64,000 bases of DNA from an uncultured Elusimicrobia bacterium (GCA_945913025.1 CAMECJ010000001.1:186001-250000); one strand, 5' to 3'; numbered from the stretch's first letter, positions 10,382 through 19,367 are shown. The notes: generated by a model not told the origin, from the letters alone. Numbers and translations are program-made.

Positions 10382-10759
10382 TTAAGCGTTTTCTGAAGAG
10401 GGGCTGAGCAATGCGGCTCTTGCGCACAGTGTCATGAGCGCGTTCTGCGCTGCGTGCACGTTGCCCAGCTTTTCGCCGTCGCGGGGACTTACGATAATGT
10501 CCGTTCCCGATAAAATATTTTTCCTGTTCAGTCTGAAAGCTTCCCGCAGCAGCCTTTTGGCGCGGTTGCGCGCAACCGCCGGACCCATTTTCCTGGATAC
10601 TACCACCGCAAACCGGACCGGACGCGAATCCTCCCGCATTCCGGACCGTGCCCACAGCACAACTCCGTTGTACTGCAGTTTAATGCCGCCCCGAATAATC
10701 CCCTCAAAATCTCTTTTAAGGTGCAGGCGGCACAAACGCGGCAGACCGTTGGGCTGCAT
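10382..10759 (-). CDS. rnpA: Ribonuclease P protein component RnpA
   Basis: RFAVVVSRKMGPAVARNRAKRLLREAFR signature; next to rpmH. Confidence 0.93.
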   Translation of the reverse strand: MQPNGLPRLCRLHLKRDFEGIIRGGIKLQYNGVVLWARSGMREDSRPVRFAVVVSRKMGPAVARNRAKRLLREAFRLNRKNILSGTDIIVSPRDGEKLGNVHAAQNALMTLCARAALLSPSSENA

Positions 10760-10764
10760 AAAAC

Positions 10765-10902
10765 TTAGGCTCTGATAAGTTCGTGACGGCCTTTGGCTCT
10801 TCTGGCGCTGAGCACTTTTCTGCCGCCGGCAGTTGCCATTCTGGCGCGGAATCCGATGTGTTTGGCACGTCTTCTTTTGTTAGGTCTGTAAGTCGGTAAC
10901 AT
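10765..10902 (-). CDS. rpmH: 50S ribosomal protein L34
   Basis: Manual reverse-strand translation [45 protein letters not shown]; below the ORF-track length cut-off. Confidence 0.96.
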   Translation of the reverse strand: MLPTYRPNKRRRAKHIGFRARMATAGGRKVLSARRAKGRHELIRA

Positions 10903-11035
10903 ATCTCTTTATATACGTTAATTCTGGCCCGCCGTGCGAACTGGAAAAAACGTATCTCCTCTAATTAATTTAAAATGGTTTCTGTATGAAACTTATTGAT
11001 ATTATAGCTTTTCTTGCCGTTCTTTGCAAAAACTC

Positions 11036-11782
11036 CTACTGAAGGGGAACAAAAAATTTCCGCCATGTTTTATTAGGAATCCCGCCAAAAAGAATTTGTC
11101 CTTCGCCGGTGGCGGGATAAAAGATAATCAAATCTTCATTTGGATCTAAATATCTGCTGGTATTGCCGGCAGGATGATAATAAATATTACTGAAGGGCAC
11201 ACGGTAAATTTTTCCTTCCTGCCTCACTGCACGGTTAAAAACCTTTTTTTCCGCTTTTCCTTCATAATACGCGTCAATGTCTTTGGCTAGATCAACTTGA
11301 TTATCATAGGAAAGTTTTCCGCTCCAAGCTTTTGCCGTCTGTTCCGCAGCGGGTTCCAACACAAAATCCAACAACGCAGGGGATGCCGCATCCAACCCCG
11401 CTTGAATATCCGCCGGCAAAACCTCCTCCGGTGCATAAAGGGTAATATCGCCCGCCTGATTTACTACTGCCAACGAGCCTTTGGGAACAAGTAAGTTTTC
11501 TTTTTCCAATGCAATATTGCGGGAAAAACGCACCGCGCGCAAGGGTTCCCCCGTGGAAAGAGAAAAATGGGTAACATTTGGCATACGCAAATAACCGTTC
11601 ACTACCGAAGAAAGTGATTGCTTTTGCACAAACCCGGACGCAGCCACATTTCTTTGTACTCCGGCAAGTAATTTTGTTTGTATACGGCCTGTCTGTAACA
11701 CGCCTTTCCACAGATTTCTCTGGGCAAAAGAAGATACCGCACATAACACACACAATCCGATTACTGCTACCATTTTATTCAT
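11036..11782 (-). CDS. Secreted protein of unknown function
   Basis: 248 aa ORF with signal peptide MNKMVAVIGLCVLCAVSSFAQ. Confidence 0.6.
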   Translation of the reverse strand: MNKMVAVIGLCVLCAVSSFAQRNLWKGVLQTGRIQTKLLAGVQRNVAASGFVQKQSLSSVVNGYLRMPNVTHFSLSTGEPLRAVRFSRNIALEKENLLVPKGSLAVVNQAGDITLYAPEEVLPADIQAGLDAASPALLDFVLEPAAEQTAKAWSGKLSYDNQVDLAKDIDAYYEGKAEKKVFNRAVRQEGKIYRVPFSNIYYHPAGNTSRYLDPNEDLIIFYPATGEGQILFGGIPNKTWRKFFVPLQ

Positions 11783-11926
11783 ATAATATGCCCTCGCTGA
11801 AAAATAAATTATGATATATATAATATCTGTTTTGCAATGCTCAAGCCAGAGTCCAAAGACCTATCCGGCTCTAGGTCCAAAGACCTACTCGCGGGGAGCG
11901 GCGCAATATGCTATGCTTATAACAGT

Positions 11927-12619
11927 ATGATATTTACCGACTCCGGCATTATTTTGTTCCGGCAGGAATTCCGCGAAGCGGACCGTATCGTTTCCCTTTA
12001 CACCCGCGAACACGGGCGCATTAACGCGCGCCTGCCCGGGGTGATGCGGGCGGCCGGAAAACTGAAAGCCTTAAGCGAACCGTTTGCCTTTGGGGATTAC
12101 CGCATTTATGTGCGGCGCGGGGGCGTAATCGGCACGATAACGGGCGGAAAAATATCCAACATTTTCCCCAATATCCGCAGCAACCTCAAACGAACCGTAT
12201 TAGCAATGCACCTGTGCGAACTGGTGTTAAGGCTGACGCCCCTGCACCAACCGAGCGAAGGAAAATTCGATCTGTTATGCAAAGCACTGACCGAACTGGA
12301 ATACGGAGACGTTACTCCCGCCTTTCAAGCAGCCTTTACACTCCGGCTGATGGCATTAGCCGGCTTCGGGCTGGACCACCCCGTACTAAACATTGCATCT
12401 GAATTCTGGCGCAAAATACACGAGGACGATTTTTCCAATCTGCAATTTACGGAACCGGAAGATTTGCTGTCCCTGTCCAAATGCAACAGCGTCTGCCGAC
12501 GCTTTTTGAACCGTTATTTAACTTACCCGCTAAATACCTTGCGTAATTTTACCTTGGACCAAGACGCGACGGCCGCATTTGAAACGGAACCGGCTGACGA
12601 TATACACCAACTCGCGTAG
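11927..12619 (+). CDS. recO: DNA repair protein RecO
   Basis: MIFTDSGIILFRQEFREADRIVSLYTREHGRINARLPGVMRAAGKLKALSEPF, RecO OB-fold pattern; track start is upstream of the likely ATG at 11927. Confidence 0.82.
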   Translation: MIFTDSGIILFRQEFREADRIVSLYTREHGRINARLPGVMRAAGKLKALSEPFAFGDYRIYVRRGGVIGTITGGKISNIFPNIRSNLKRTVLAMHLCELVLRLTPLHQPSEGKFDLLCKALTELEYGDVTPAFQAAFTLRLMALAGFGLDHPVLNIASEFWRKIHEDDFSNLQFTEPEDLLSLSKCNSVCRRFLNRYLTYPLNTLRNFTLDQDATAAFETEPADDIHQLA

Positions 12620-12649
12620 CAAAAGACCTAAATCCGCGAATCTAAGCCA

Positions 12650-12676
12650 AAAGCCGACCTGTTACGGGTCGGCTTT
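12650..12676. terminator. Bidirectional hairpin AAAGCCGACC/GGGTCGGCTTT between recO and the HAD gene
   Basis: Inverted repeat plus downstream T-rich run. Confidence 0.8.
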
Positions 12677-12696
12677 AGTGCATTTTTTATTGCGGG

Positions 12697-13356
12697 TTAC
12701 GATAATAATTCGTCCATATCCGGATAGATGTCTTTCAGGGAATGATATACTTTAAACGCGTGCTGCCGCACGAAAGAATTGGGCTGTTTAATCTGCGGAA
12801 CCACGCAAGTACGCATTCCGGCAGTGATAGCGGCCGTCGCGCCGGCGATGGAGTCTTCAAAGGCCAAACATTCAGCTACATCCACCCCCAGCTTTTGGGC
12901 CGTTTTCAAATATACTTCCGGATCCGGCTTGGGATTAGAAACATCATCAGACGTCGTAATGGACGAAAAATACCGTTTTATCCCCTTCTGTTCAAGCAAA
13001 TAATCCACCCAGCGGCGGATATTGCTGGACGCCAAGCCCACTTTTAAACCGCGTTTATAAAAAAATTTCACCGCTTCGCTAGCCCCCGGGCGAAACTCTA
13101 TTTCTTGGCCGGACGATACGTAATCCTCAAAATGAGCATATGTACGACGGTAGAGGTTTTCCACGTCAAAATGCGGGCCGAAATGATGTTTGATCAGCGC
13201 ACCCGCGTCTTTACTGCTCATCCCGACGCAGGTTTCAAACAGTTCAAAAGTAAAGGTTAAACCGTCCTCGGAGGCGGCTTTTTTATAACATTCAAAATAA
13301 ATGGGCTCGGTGCTGAAGAGAAGCCCGTCCATATCAAAAATTACAGTTGAAATCAT
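12697..13356 (-). CDS. HAD-superfamily hydrolase, beta-phosphoglucomutase-like
   Basis: TVIFDMDGLLFSTEP...LASSNIRRW...KPDPEVYLKTAQKLGV...AFEDSIAGATAAITAGM. Confidence 0.88.
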   Translation of the reverse strand: MISTVIFDMDGLLFSTEPIYFECYKKAASEDGLTFTFELFETCVGMSSKDAGALIKHHFGPHFDVENLYRRTYAHFEDYVSSGQEIEFRPGASEAVKFFYKRGLKVGLASSNIRRWVDYLLEQKGIKRYFSSITTSDDVSNPKPDPEVYLKTAQKLGVDVAECLAFEDSIAGATAAITAGMRTCVVPQIKQPNSFVRQHAFKVYHSLKDIYPDMDELLS

Positions 13357-13433
13357 ATAGTGTTATTGTATAAATTTCCCAAGGAAGCAGACAACGCCTT
13401 ACCGCCCCTTTATTTTATATAATATAACTACTT

Positions 13434-14315
13434 ATGAAATACGGTATGAATTTTCAGGATATGATATCCGCCCTTAACCATTACTGGACTAAACAAGGCT
13501 GCATCCTCGTTCAGCCCTACGACTTGGAAAAAGGCGCAGGGACCTACAATCCCGAAACCTTTTTCGGCTCGCTTACCAAAAAACCCGTCAACCGCGCATA
13601 CGTGGAACCCTGCCGCCGTCCCGCCGACGGCCGCTACGGCGAGAATCCAAACCGTCTGGGCAAATACTACCAATATCAGGTTATTATGAAGCCCGCTCCG
13701 GCTAACATTCAGGAGATTTACTTAAATTCCCTAAAAGCCATCGGCCTTGACCCTAAACAGCACGACGTGCGCTGGATTGAGGACGACTGGCAGTCCCCCA
13801 CCCTGGGCGCGTCCGGCGTCGGCTGGGAAATTTGGCTCGACGGTATGGAAATTACGCAGTTTACATATTTCCAAAACATGGCCGGATATGCGTTAAACCC
13901 GATTACGGTGGAAATTACCTATGGGTTGGAACGCATTGCAATGTACTGCCAAAAAGTGGATAATGTTTTTGACCTGCGCTGGAACGATACAATCACCTAC
14001 CGCGATGTGCGCCACGAAGAAGAACGCCAGTTCTCCCACTACTATTTTGAGGAAACCGACCCCGAACGCTTACGCCGCTACATTCAGGAATGTGAAGAGG
14101 AATGCCTTAAACTGTGCAAAAAAGGATTATACCTTCCGGCATACGACGATACGATGAAACTTTCCCAATACTTTAATATGCTTGAAGCGCGCGGCGCGAT
14201 TTCCGTCTCCGACCGCACGAACAATATTACCAAAATCCGCAACCTGGCCAAAGCCTGCGCCAAAGCCTATGTGGAAAGTGTGGAAAAGAAAGAAGAACAG
14301 GAGGCCGCCAAATGA
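13434..14315 (+). CDS. glyQ: Glycyl-tRNA synthetase alpha subunit
   Basis: FQDMISALNHYWTKQGCILVQPYDLEKGAGTYNPETF...PCRRPADGRYGENPNRLG. Confidence 0.96.
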   Translation: MKYGMNFQDMISALNHYWTKQGCILVQPYDLEKGAGTYNPETFFGSLTKKPVNRAYVEPCRRPADGRYGENPNRLGKYYQYQVIMKPAPANIQEIYLNSLKAIGLDPKQHDVRWIEDDWQSPTLGASGVGWEIWLDGMEITQFTYFQNMAGYALNPITVEITYGLERIAMYCQKVDNVFDLRWNDTITYRDVRHEEERQFSHYYFEETDPERLRRYIQECEEECLKLCKKGLYLPAYDDTMKLSQYFNMLEARGAISVSDRTNNITKIRNLAKACAKAYVESVEKKEEQEAAK

Positions 14316-16390
14316 ACGCTTTACTTGAAATCGGCGTAGAACATTTACCCGCCCGCTTTATGGCGCCGGCGCTGAAACAATTAAAAACGCTGGCCGCAGA
14401 TTTGCTGGCCGAAAAGCGCATTTCTTATACTTCGGTAGAAACCTTCGGCACTTACCGCCGTCTGGTAACGGTCATTGAAGGTTTGGCAGAAAAGTCGGCT
14501 GACGTACAGAAAGAAGTCAAAGGGCCGCCCGCCAAACTGTTAAAAGACGCTGACGGCAACTTTACCCCCCAAAGCGCGGGATTTGCACAAAAAAACGGTT
14601 TAAAACCCGAACGGCTGACCGTCGTAGAAACGGAAAAAGGACCGTTCATTTACGCCAAAGTTAAAATTAAAGGCGAAAAAACGGCTAAACTCCTGCCGGA
14701 AATTTTTACACGGCTTGTAACGGGCCTTGAGTTTGCCAAAAATATGGTGTGGGAAGAATCCGGCCTGCGCTACGGCCGCCCGATCCGTTCCCTTATCGGC
14801 TTATACGGCGACAAAGTAATTAAATTTTCCGTCGCCGGCGTAAAATCGGACCGCAGCACCTATCCGCTTTCTTCCTTCGGGCGCAAACCGATTAAAGTGG
14901 CTCACGCCGACAAAGCCTATTACGCCGAACTGCTGCGCAACCAGCCGCAGCCCGTTTTAGCACTGCCGGAAGATCGCAAAGAAGCCTTAATCAAAACCGT
15001 TTCCAATGAAGCTGCCGTACGCGGATATCTGGCGGATTTGGACGAAAATTTAATCGAAGAAACCGTCTGGTTTACGGAACATCCGGTGGCCGTGGGCGGA
15101 GATTTCGAACTTAAATTTTTAACGCTGCCTAAAGAACTTGTTACAACGGTACTTAAAAAACAAATCAAAATTTTCCCCGTAGTAAACAAGGAGGGCGGCT
15201 TGCAGCCTTATTTTATTGCTGTGCGCGACGGGATTTCCGTCAACCAGAGCGAAGTGTCCGAAGGATTTAAAAAAGTAATGTCCGCCCGCCTGTCGGACGC
15301 GGTGTTCTTTTTTGAAAACGATAAAAAAGACGGCCTCTCCAAATTTCACGAAAAGTTGAAAAACGTTCAGTTTTTGGAAGGCCTTGGCTCAATGTACGAA
15401 AAAGCGCAGCGCACCCAAAAATTGGCCGCGTATTTGTGTGAAAAACTGGGTAAAACACAGCTGAAAGAAACGGTGGACTTTGCCGCTTCGCACGCGTATG
15501 ACGACCTTGCCAGCCACGTAGTGTACGAATTTCCGGAACTGCAAGGCTATATGGGCGGCTGTTACGCCGAACTGGAAGGTCATAAAGACGCCGCCACCGC
15601 CATGAAAGAGTTTTACTATCCGCTGACCTCTTCTTCCGAACTTCCGTCGGACGAAGCGGGGCAAATCGTTTCCTTGGCAGGCAAAATTGATACGCTGGTA
15701 GGGAACTTTTTAATAGGCCAAATTCCTACCGGAAGCGAGGATCCCTTCGCCCTGCGCCGCCAAGCGTTTGGCGCGGTGCGCATTATGTTGGAAAAAGGGA
15801 TGAAGGTTTCCTTAAAAGAACTGGTGGATACGGCGTCGTCCCTTTACCCCGCCGGCACGCAGGATAAAGGCCTCGCCCAACTGCAGGGCTTCTTATTCCA
15901 GCGTTTGGCCCTGGTGCTTGAACAGCGCGGCCACAATGCGCGCGTGCTGGACGCGGTTTCCAACTGGTACGAAATGCCGCTGCCGCAGATTGAAGCGTTG
16001 GTCAGCGCATTGGAAACCGTTAAAACGGGCGAAGAGTTTGCCGCTGTGCTGGAATCGGCCAAACGCGTGTGCAACCTCTTAAAGAAAGCCGGAGACGTAA
16101 ACGAAAACGTGGATGAAAAACTGTTTGAACTCCCTGCCGAAAAAGCGTTGTATGACAAAATTCAGGAAGTAGACGCTTCCCTGGGCTGCCGCGTGCATAC
16201 GGCTGCCGACAAAGAAGCATATTTGAACATACTCAAAACGTACGGTGCGTTTAAAGAAGTGCTGGAAAATTTCTTTAAAGACGTGATGGTCAACGCCGAC
16301 GACGAAGCCGTAAAAAACAACCGTCTGGCGCTCTTGGCGCGCGTACGCCGCTACTTAACGCAAACGGTGGCGGACATTACCAAGCTGTAA
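14312..16390 (+). CDS. glyS: Glycyl-tRNA synthetase beta subunit
   Basis: Overlaps glyQ; MNALLEIGVEHLPARFMAPALKQL...; 692 aa. Confidence 0.95.
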   Translation: MNALLEIGVEHLPARFMAPALKQLKTLAADLLAEKRISYTSVETFGTYRRLVTVIEGLAEKSADVQKEVKGPPAKLLKDADGNFTPQSAGFAQKNGLKPERLTVVETEKGPFIYAKVKIKGEKTAKLLPEIFTRLVTGLEFAKNMVWEESGLRYGRPIRSLIGLYGDKVIKFSVAGVKSDRSTYPLSSFGRKPIKVAHADKAYYAELLRNQPQPVLALPEDRKEALIKTVSNEAAVRGYLADLDENLIEETVWFTEHPVAVGGDFELKFLTLPKELVTTVLKKQIKIFPVVNKEGGLQPYFIAVRDGISVNQSEVSEGFKKVMSARLSDAVFFFENDKKDGLSKFHEKLKNVQFLEGLGSMYEKAQRTQKLAAYLCEKLGKTQLKETVDFAASHAYDDLASHVVYEFPELQGYMGGCYAELEGHKDAATAMKEFYYPLTSSSELPSDEAGQIVSLAGKIDTLVGNFLIGQIPTGSEDPFALRRQAFGAVRIMLEKGMKVSLKELVDTASSLYPAGTQDKGLAQLQGFLFQRLALVLEQRGHNARVLDAVSNWYEMPLPQIEALVSALETVKTGEEFAAVLESAKRVCNLLKKAGDVNENVDEKLFELPAEKALYDKIQEVDASLGCRVHTAADKEAYLNILKTYGAFKEVLENFFKDVMVNADDEAVKNNRLALLARVRRYLTQTVADITKL

Positions 16391-16407
16391 GATTATCAAG
16401 TACAGAT

Positions 16408-16446
16408 AAAAAATCCCGGGCTTTTAACATAAACCCGGGATTTTTT
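16408..16446. terminator. Bidirectional terminator AAAAAATCCCGGG/CCCGGGATTTTTT between glyS and pilin 2
   Basis: Inverted repeat with A/T tracts on both sides. Confidence 0.85.
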
Positions 16447-16449
16447 ATT

Positions 16450-16935
16450 TCAAAATACTTTTTCTTCAAGATCTAAACTTTTACATACAGATCTCCCTAA
16501 AGGTGTCAACCCCTCGCAAGTAATCTGATTTGGATAGGGAGAGTTCGCAAAATAGAAACTTAAACGAAGTTCTCTTTTTGCAAAATCAGCGTTTCTGTTT
16601 TGTGAAACACTTGCCGCAACACGCAAAGCAACGGGATTGTCGAATGTCCCTACCAAGTTATCAATAACAGCATAAGGACAATTTATGATAGAGGCATCAT
16701 TTGTTTTTGTGCAGGAAGAGTCAATTGTAACATCTAAATCTTCCAGCGAGAAGGCATACGTACCATTAGATAAAAAATACACTTCTTGGGCTTCCCGAAT
16801 AGATTTCAGTATAGGAAACAGGGTAGAAACACGGCTTTTGAATACCGCTTTCTGATACTGCGGCAATGCCACCGCCGATAAAATACCGATGATTAAGACG
16901 ACGACTAATAATTCTATTAACGTAAAACCTTTCAT
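16450..16935 (-). CDS. Type IV pilin-like protein (pilin 2)
   Basis: [62 protein letters not shown]. Confidence 0.92.
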   Translation of the reverse strand: MKGFTLIELLVVVLIIGILSAVALPQYQKAVFKSRVSTLFPILKSIREAQEVYFLSNGTYAFSLEDLDVTIDSSCTKTNDASIINCPYAVIDNLVGTFDNPVALRVAASVSQNRNADFAKRELRLSFYFANSPYPNQITCEGLTPLGRSVCKSLDLEEKVF

Positions 16936-16977
16936 CTTCTTATCTCCTTAATAATGTTTGGCGGCTTACGATGCTTA

Positions 16978-17052
16978 CGTCATTCCCGAATGTTTCTATC
17001 GGGAATCTGTCGTTTCGTAACTACAAGATTCCGCACTAAAACTCTACGGAAT
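16978..17052 (-). repeat. Dispersed ~78-bp double-hairpin repeat, copy A (within the pilin 2 leader)
   Basis: tcattcccgaatgtttctatcgggaatctgtcgtttcgtaactacaagattccgcactaaaactctacggaatg matches the reverse complement of 17961-18039. Confidence 0.85.
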
Positions 17053-17096
17053 GCAACAAGACGAAAAAACCGCCAAACCCTAATTTATCCCTATAG

Positions 17097-17119
17097 TATC
17101 AAAAAAAAAAACGGGTCAA
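17097..17119 (-). promoter_or_regulatory. Pilin 2 promoter motif: TTGACC-CG-T(11)-GATA
   Basis: Reverse complement of tatcaaaaaaaaaaacgggtcaa; upstream of pilin 2. Confidence 0.7.
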
Positions 17120-17123
17120 CCCC

Positions 17124-17151
17124 TTGACAATTTTCCAAATTCGCTTATACT
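17124..17151 (+). promoter_or_regulatory. Strong sigma70-like promoter (TTGACA-N16-TATACT) for the ncRNA candidate
   Basis: TTGACA at 17124-17129 and TATACT at 17146-17151. Confidence 0.75.
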
Positions 17152-17156
17152 AGTTC

Positions 17157-17630
17157 ATAAGAAGTTTATCCGCAGGGTCCGACAGGGTGTCGCCCTTAGC
17201 AGTACGCGGATGGCGGTAGCGGCAATCGTTACCGCAACAGAAACGGCAGCAGCGCCGGAAGAAGTTGGCCTGCGCGCTCGGGCGGCTAGAACGGTTCGTC
17301 AAGAACCGGACGGGTGCTTGAAAGGCGCAGAGCAAGATGTTACGGCGGCAGAAAAATGATGCGTTAAGTGTTATTTTTCCGTTTATGGTTTCCGTTTCGT
17401 AAGACGTCATAAAGCGGTAAGGGGTGAGCGGAGGCGGTGGCCGCTTCACGCCTGTAAGCAAGTAAGACGACTGTCGTCGGGTTTCCGCCATAGATTGCTT
17501 GGAGGATAACCGGACGCAATGGGCGGCATAAATCCCGGTATCGGCCGGCAAGACGCAAAGAGGAGAAGCAAAGGAGTAAAGATGAGTAATAGTTAAACCC
17601 CTCGGTTTTAGCAACCGAGGGGCTATTTTT
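17157..17630 (+). ncRNA. Unidentified ~470-nt structured ncRNA candidate
   Basis: Consensus-like promoter, no plausible CDS, several local hairpins (GGTTCgtcaaGAACC, GACGACtGTCGTC), ends in a rho-independent terminator. Confidence 0.6.
17598..17630 (+). terminator. Rho-independent terminator of the ncRNA candidate
   Basis: CCCCTCGGTTttagCAACCGAGGGGctattttt. Confidence 0.85.
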
Positions 17631-17681
17631 GTGCTGTTTCCGGCAAACGCTTCGTAAATGTCAGCCGCATGTACCCATTTG

Positions 17682-17712
17682 TCATTCCCGAGGACTATAA
17701 TCGGGAATGACG
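17682..17712. repeat. Single-hairpin member GTCATTCCCGAggactataaTCGGGAATGAC
   Basis: Perfect 11-bp inverted repeat related to the 78-bp element ends. Confidence 0.8.
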
Positions 17713-17817
17713 ACAAAAAATAAATGCAGTGCAGAACAGAATAATATTATAGAAGATGCCTAATTGGATAAATTCGCTTCAAATTGCTCGGGTCAGTTAT
17801 ACGAAAAGAATCACTAC

Positions 17818-17845
17818 TGGATCCTGAAACAAGTTCAGGATGACG
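17818..17845. repeat. Intergenic REP-type palindrome (ATCCTGAAacaagTTCAGGAT)
   Basis: tggatcctgaaacaagttcaggatgacg. Confidence 0.85.
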
Positions 17846-17960
17846 AGACAAAACTATGCCGTGCAGCGCAGAATCATATAGTCTCTCCGTCGTTTATGCC
17901 GCCTTTTGCTCCGCTTAGAAAAAGCGTTCACGGATATTTTGGCCGCTTAAACTAAAGTTA

Positions 17961-18039
17961 CGTCATTCCGTAGGGTTGTAGTACGGAATCTCGTTGTTGC
18001 GAAACGACAGATTCCCGATTACAGATTTCGGGAATGACG
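17961..18039 (+). repeat. Dispersed ~78-bp double-hairpin repeat, copy B, ends GTCATTCC/GGAATGAC
   Basis: cgtcattccgtagggttgtagtacggaatctcgttgttgcgaaacgacagattcccgattacagatttcgggaatgacg. Confidence 0.85.
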
Positions 18040-18063
18040 AGTGGGAAAGAGCGGCCAAAAGCA

Positions 18064-18096
18064 AGAAGGGGCAGAAAAACACTTTCTGCCCCTTCT
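18064..18096. terminator. Hairpin AGAAGGGGCAGAAA/TTTCTGCCCCTTCT
   Basis: Perfect inverted repeat downstream of the minus-strand lipoprotein gene. Confidence 0.75.
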
Positions 18097-18126
18097 GCGA
18101 ATTATAGAAGTTAAGTATCGCCCTTT

Positions 18127-18456
18127 TCACTCTAGCACGCTGGGCGGAGGCAAACTATTTCCCTCCTGCGGCACGCTCTGTGCCGATGAGTCCCCGGTGT
18201 CGTTCTCGGTTTCCTCATCTTGCAAAGGCGTTAAAATCATTTCTTCAAAACTTTCGTCCGGCACGGATATATTTTCTTCCGCCGGCATTTGTTCAATGGG
18301 CGAAGGCGTAATCACACGTTCGCGCGGTTTTTCGTCCGACACCGTTTGGCGCGACGTGCTGGAATACGTATTGCCCGGGTTCCACCACGCGGGTGGCATT
18401 CCGGAACAAGCGCATACTAAAAAAGCGGCGGGAAACAACAGTAAAAGTTTCTTCAT
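18127..18456 (-). CDS. Small lipoprotein of unknown function
   Basis: MKKLLLLFPAAFLVCACSG lipobox; 109 aa. Confidence 0.55.
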   Translation of the reverse strand: MKKLLLLFPAAFLVCACSGMPPAWWNPGNTYSSTSRQTVSDEKPRERVITPSPIEQMPAEENISVPDESFEEMILTPLQDEETENDTGDSSAQSVPQEGNSLPPPSVLE

Positions 18457-18470
18457 ACGTTTATTATACC

Positions 18471-19367
18471 CTATTTATCCGCGCAAACGGAAATTCCTTT
18501 TGCCCGTGCATACAATGCGCCCGCACGATAACTGCTGCGCACCAGAGGGCCGCTTGCTACCCCTTTAAAACCCAGGGACAACGCATACGCTTCCCACGCG
18601 CGGTATTCTTCCGGCTCGGGGTAACGCGCCACGGGATAGTGCGCAGATGACGGCGCCAAATACTGCCCGATTGTCAGCAAATCTACGCCTGCTGAGCGAA
18701 GATCTTTCATCAAGTTTTTAATCTGCGCATCCGTTTCGCCAAGCCCTACCATAAACCCCGTTTTGGTAAGAATATGCGGTGCAATTTTTTTGCTTTTAGC
18801 CAGAACGTTAAGCGTCCGCTCATACTGCGCGCCGATACGCACGGCCCCGTATAATTCCGGCACCGTTTCCACATTATGCGCAAGCACGTCCGGCGCGGCG
18901 TCAAGAACAGTTTTTAACGCCTCTAAATTTCCTTGTAAATCCGAAATAAGCGGTTCCACTTTTACGTCCGGCGCGGTTTGATGAATGGCCTCAATCACGC
19001 GCGCGAAATGGGCGGCTCCGCCGTCGGGCAAATCATCGCGGGTGGGCATCGTTAAAACGGCATAGCGGATACCCCACTCTTTTACGGCCTCCGCCACACG
19101 GGCGGGTTCGCCCGAATCCGGCGGAAGCGGTTTGCCGCGCCCCACAGCGCAAAAACGGCAGCCGCGCGTGCAGATATCGCCCAATACCATAAACGTTGCG
19201 TCCCCGCAGTTAAAACATTCTCCCCTGTTGGGGCATTTGGCCGCGTGGCACACCGTATGAAGCGTATGGCGCTTAATGGAATCTTCCGCATTTAACGCAG
19301 CGGAAGAATGCAAGGCCGCTTTGTTGCGGCCGACTAAATCTTTAAGCCATTGAGGAATCGGGGTCAT
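18471..19367 (-). CDS. lipA: Lipoyl synthase LipA (radical SAM)
   Basis: CHAAKCPNRGECFNCGDATFMVLGDICTRGCRFCAVGRG...LTKTGFMVGLGET. Confidence 0.95.
   Translation of the reverse strand: MTPIPQWLKDLVGRNKAALHSSAALNAEDSIKRHTLHTVCHAAKCPNRGECFNCGDATFMVLGDICTRGCRFCAVGRGKPLPPDSGEPARVAEAVKEWGIRYAVLTMPTRDDLPDGGAAHFARVIEAIHQTAPDVKVEPLISDLQGNLEALKTVLDAAPDVLAHNVETVPELYGAVRIGAQYERTLNVLAKSKKIAPHILTKTGFMVGLGETDAQIKNLMKDLRSAGVDLLTIGQYLAPSSAHYPVARYPEPEEYRAWEAYALSLGFKGVASGPLVRSSYRAGALYARAKGISVCADK

Noticed and set aside
10903-11035. oriC upstream of rpmH
   Set aside because: No dnaA gene and no convincing DnaA-box cluster in the short intergenic region.
17157-17630. RNase P RNA or tmRNA identity for the 17-kb ncRNA
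   Set aside because: The signature motifs (GAGGAAAGTCC; tRNA-like 3' end with CCA and tag ORF) were not found by eye; needs cmscan to be certain.
17150-17716. Minus-strand 188-aa ORF opposite the ncRNA candidate
   Set aside because: Composition atypical, no recognisable domain, no good RBS; overlaps a better-supported plus-strand promoter-RNA-terminator unit.
17764-17955. Plus-strand 63-aa ORF containing WILKQVQDDETKL
   Set aside because: That peptide is the conceptual translation of the REP palindrome; not a credible gene.
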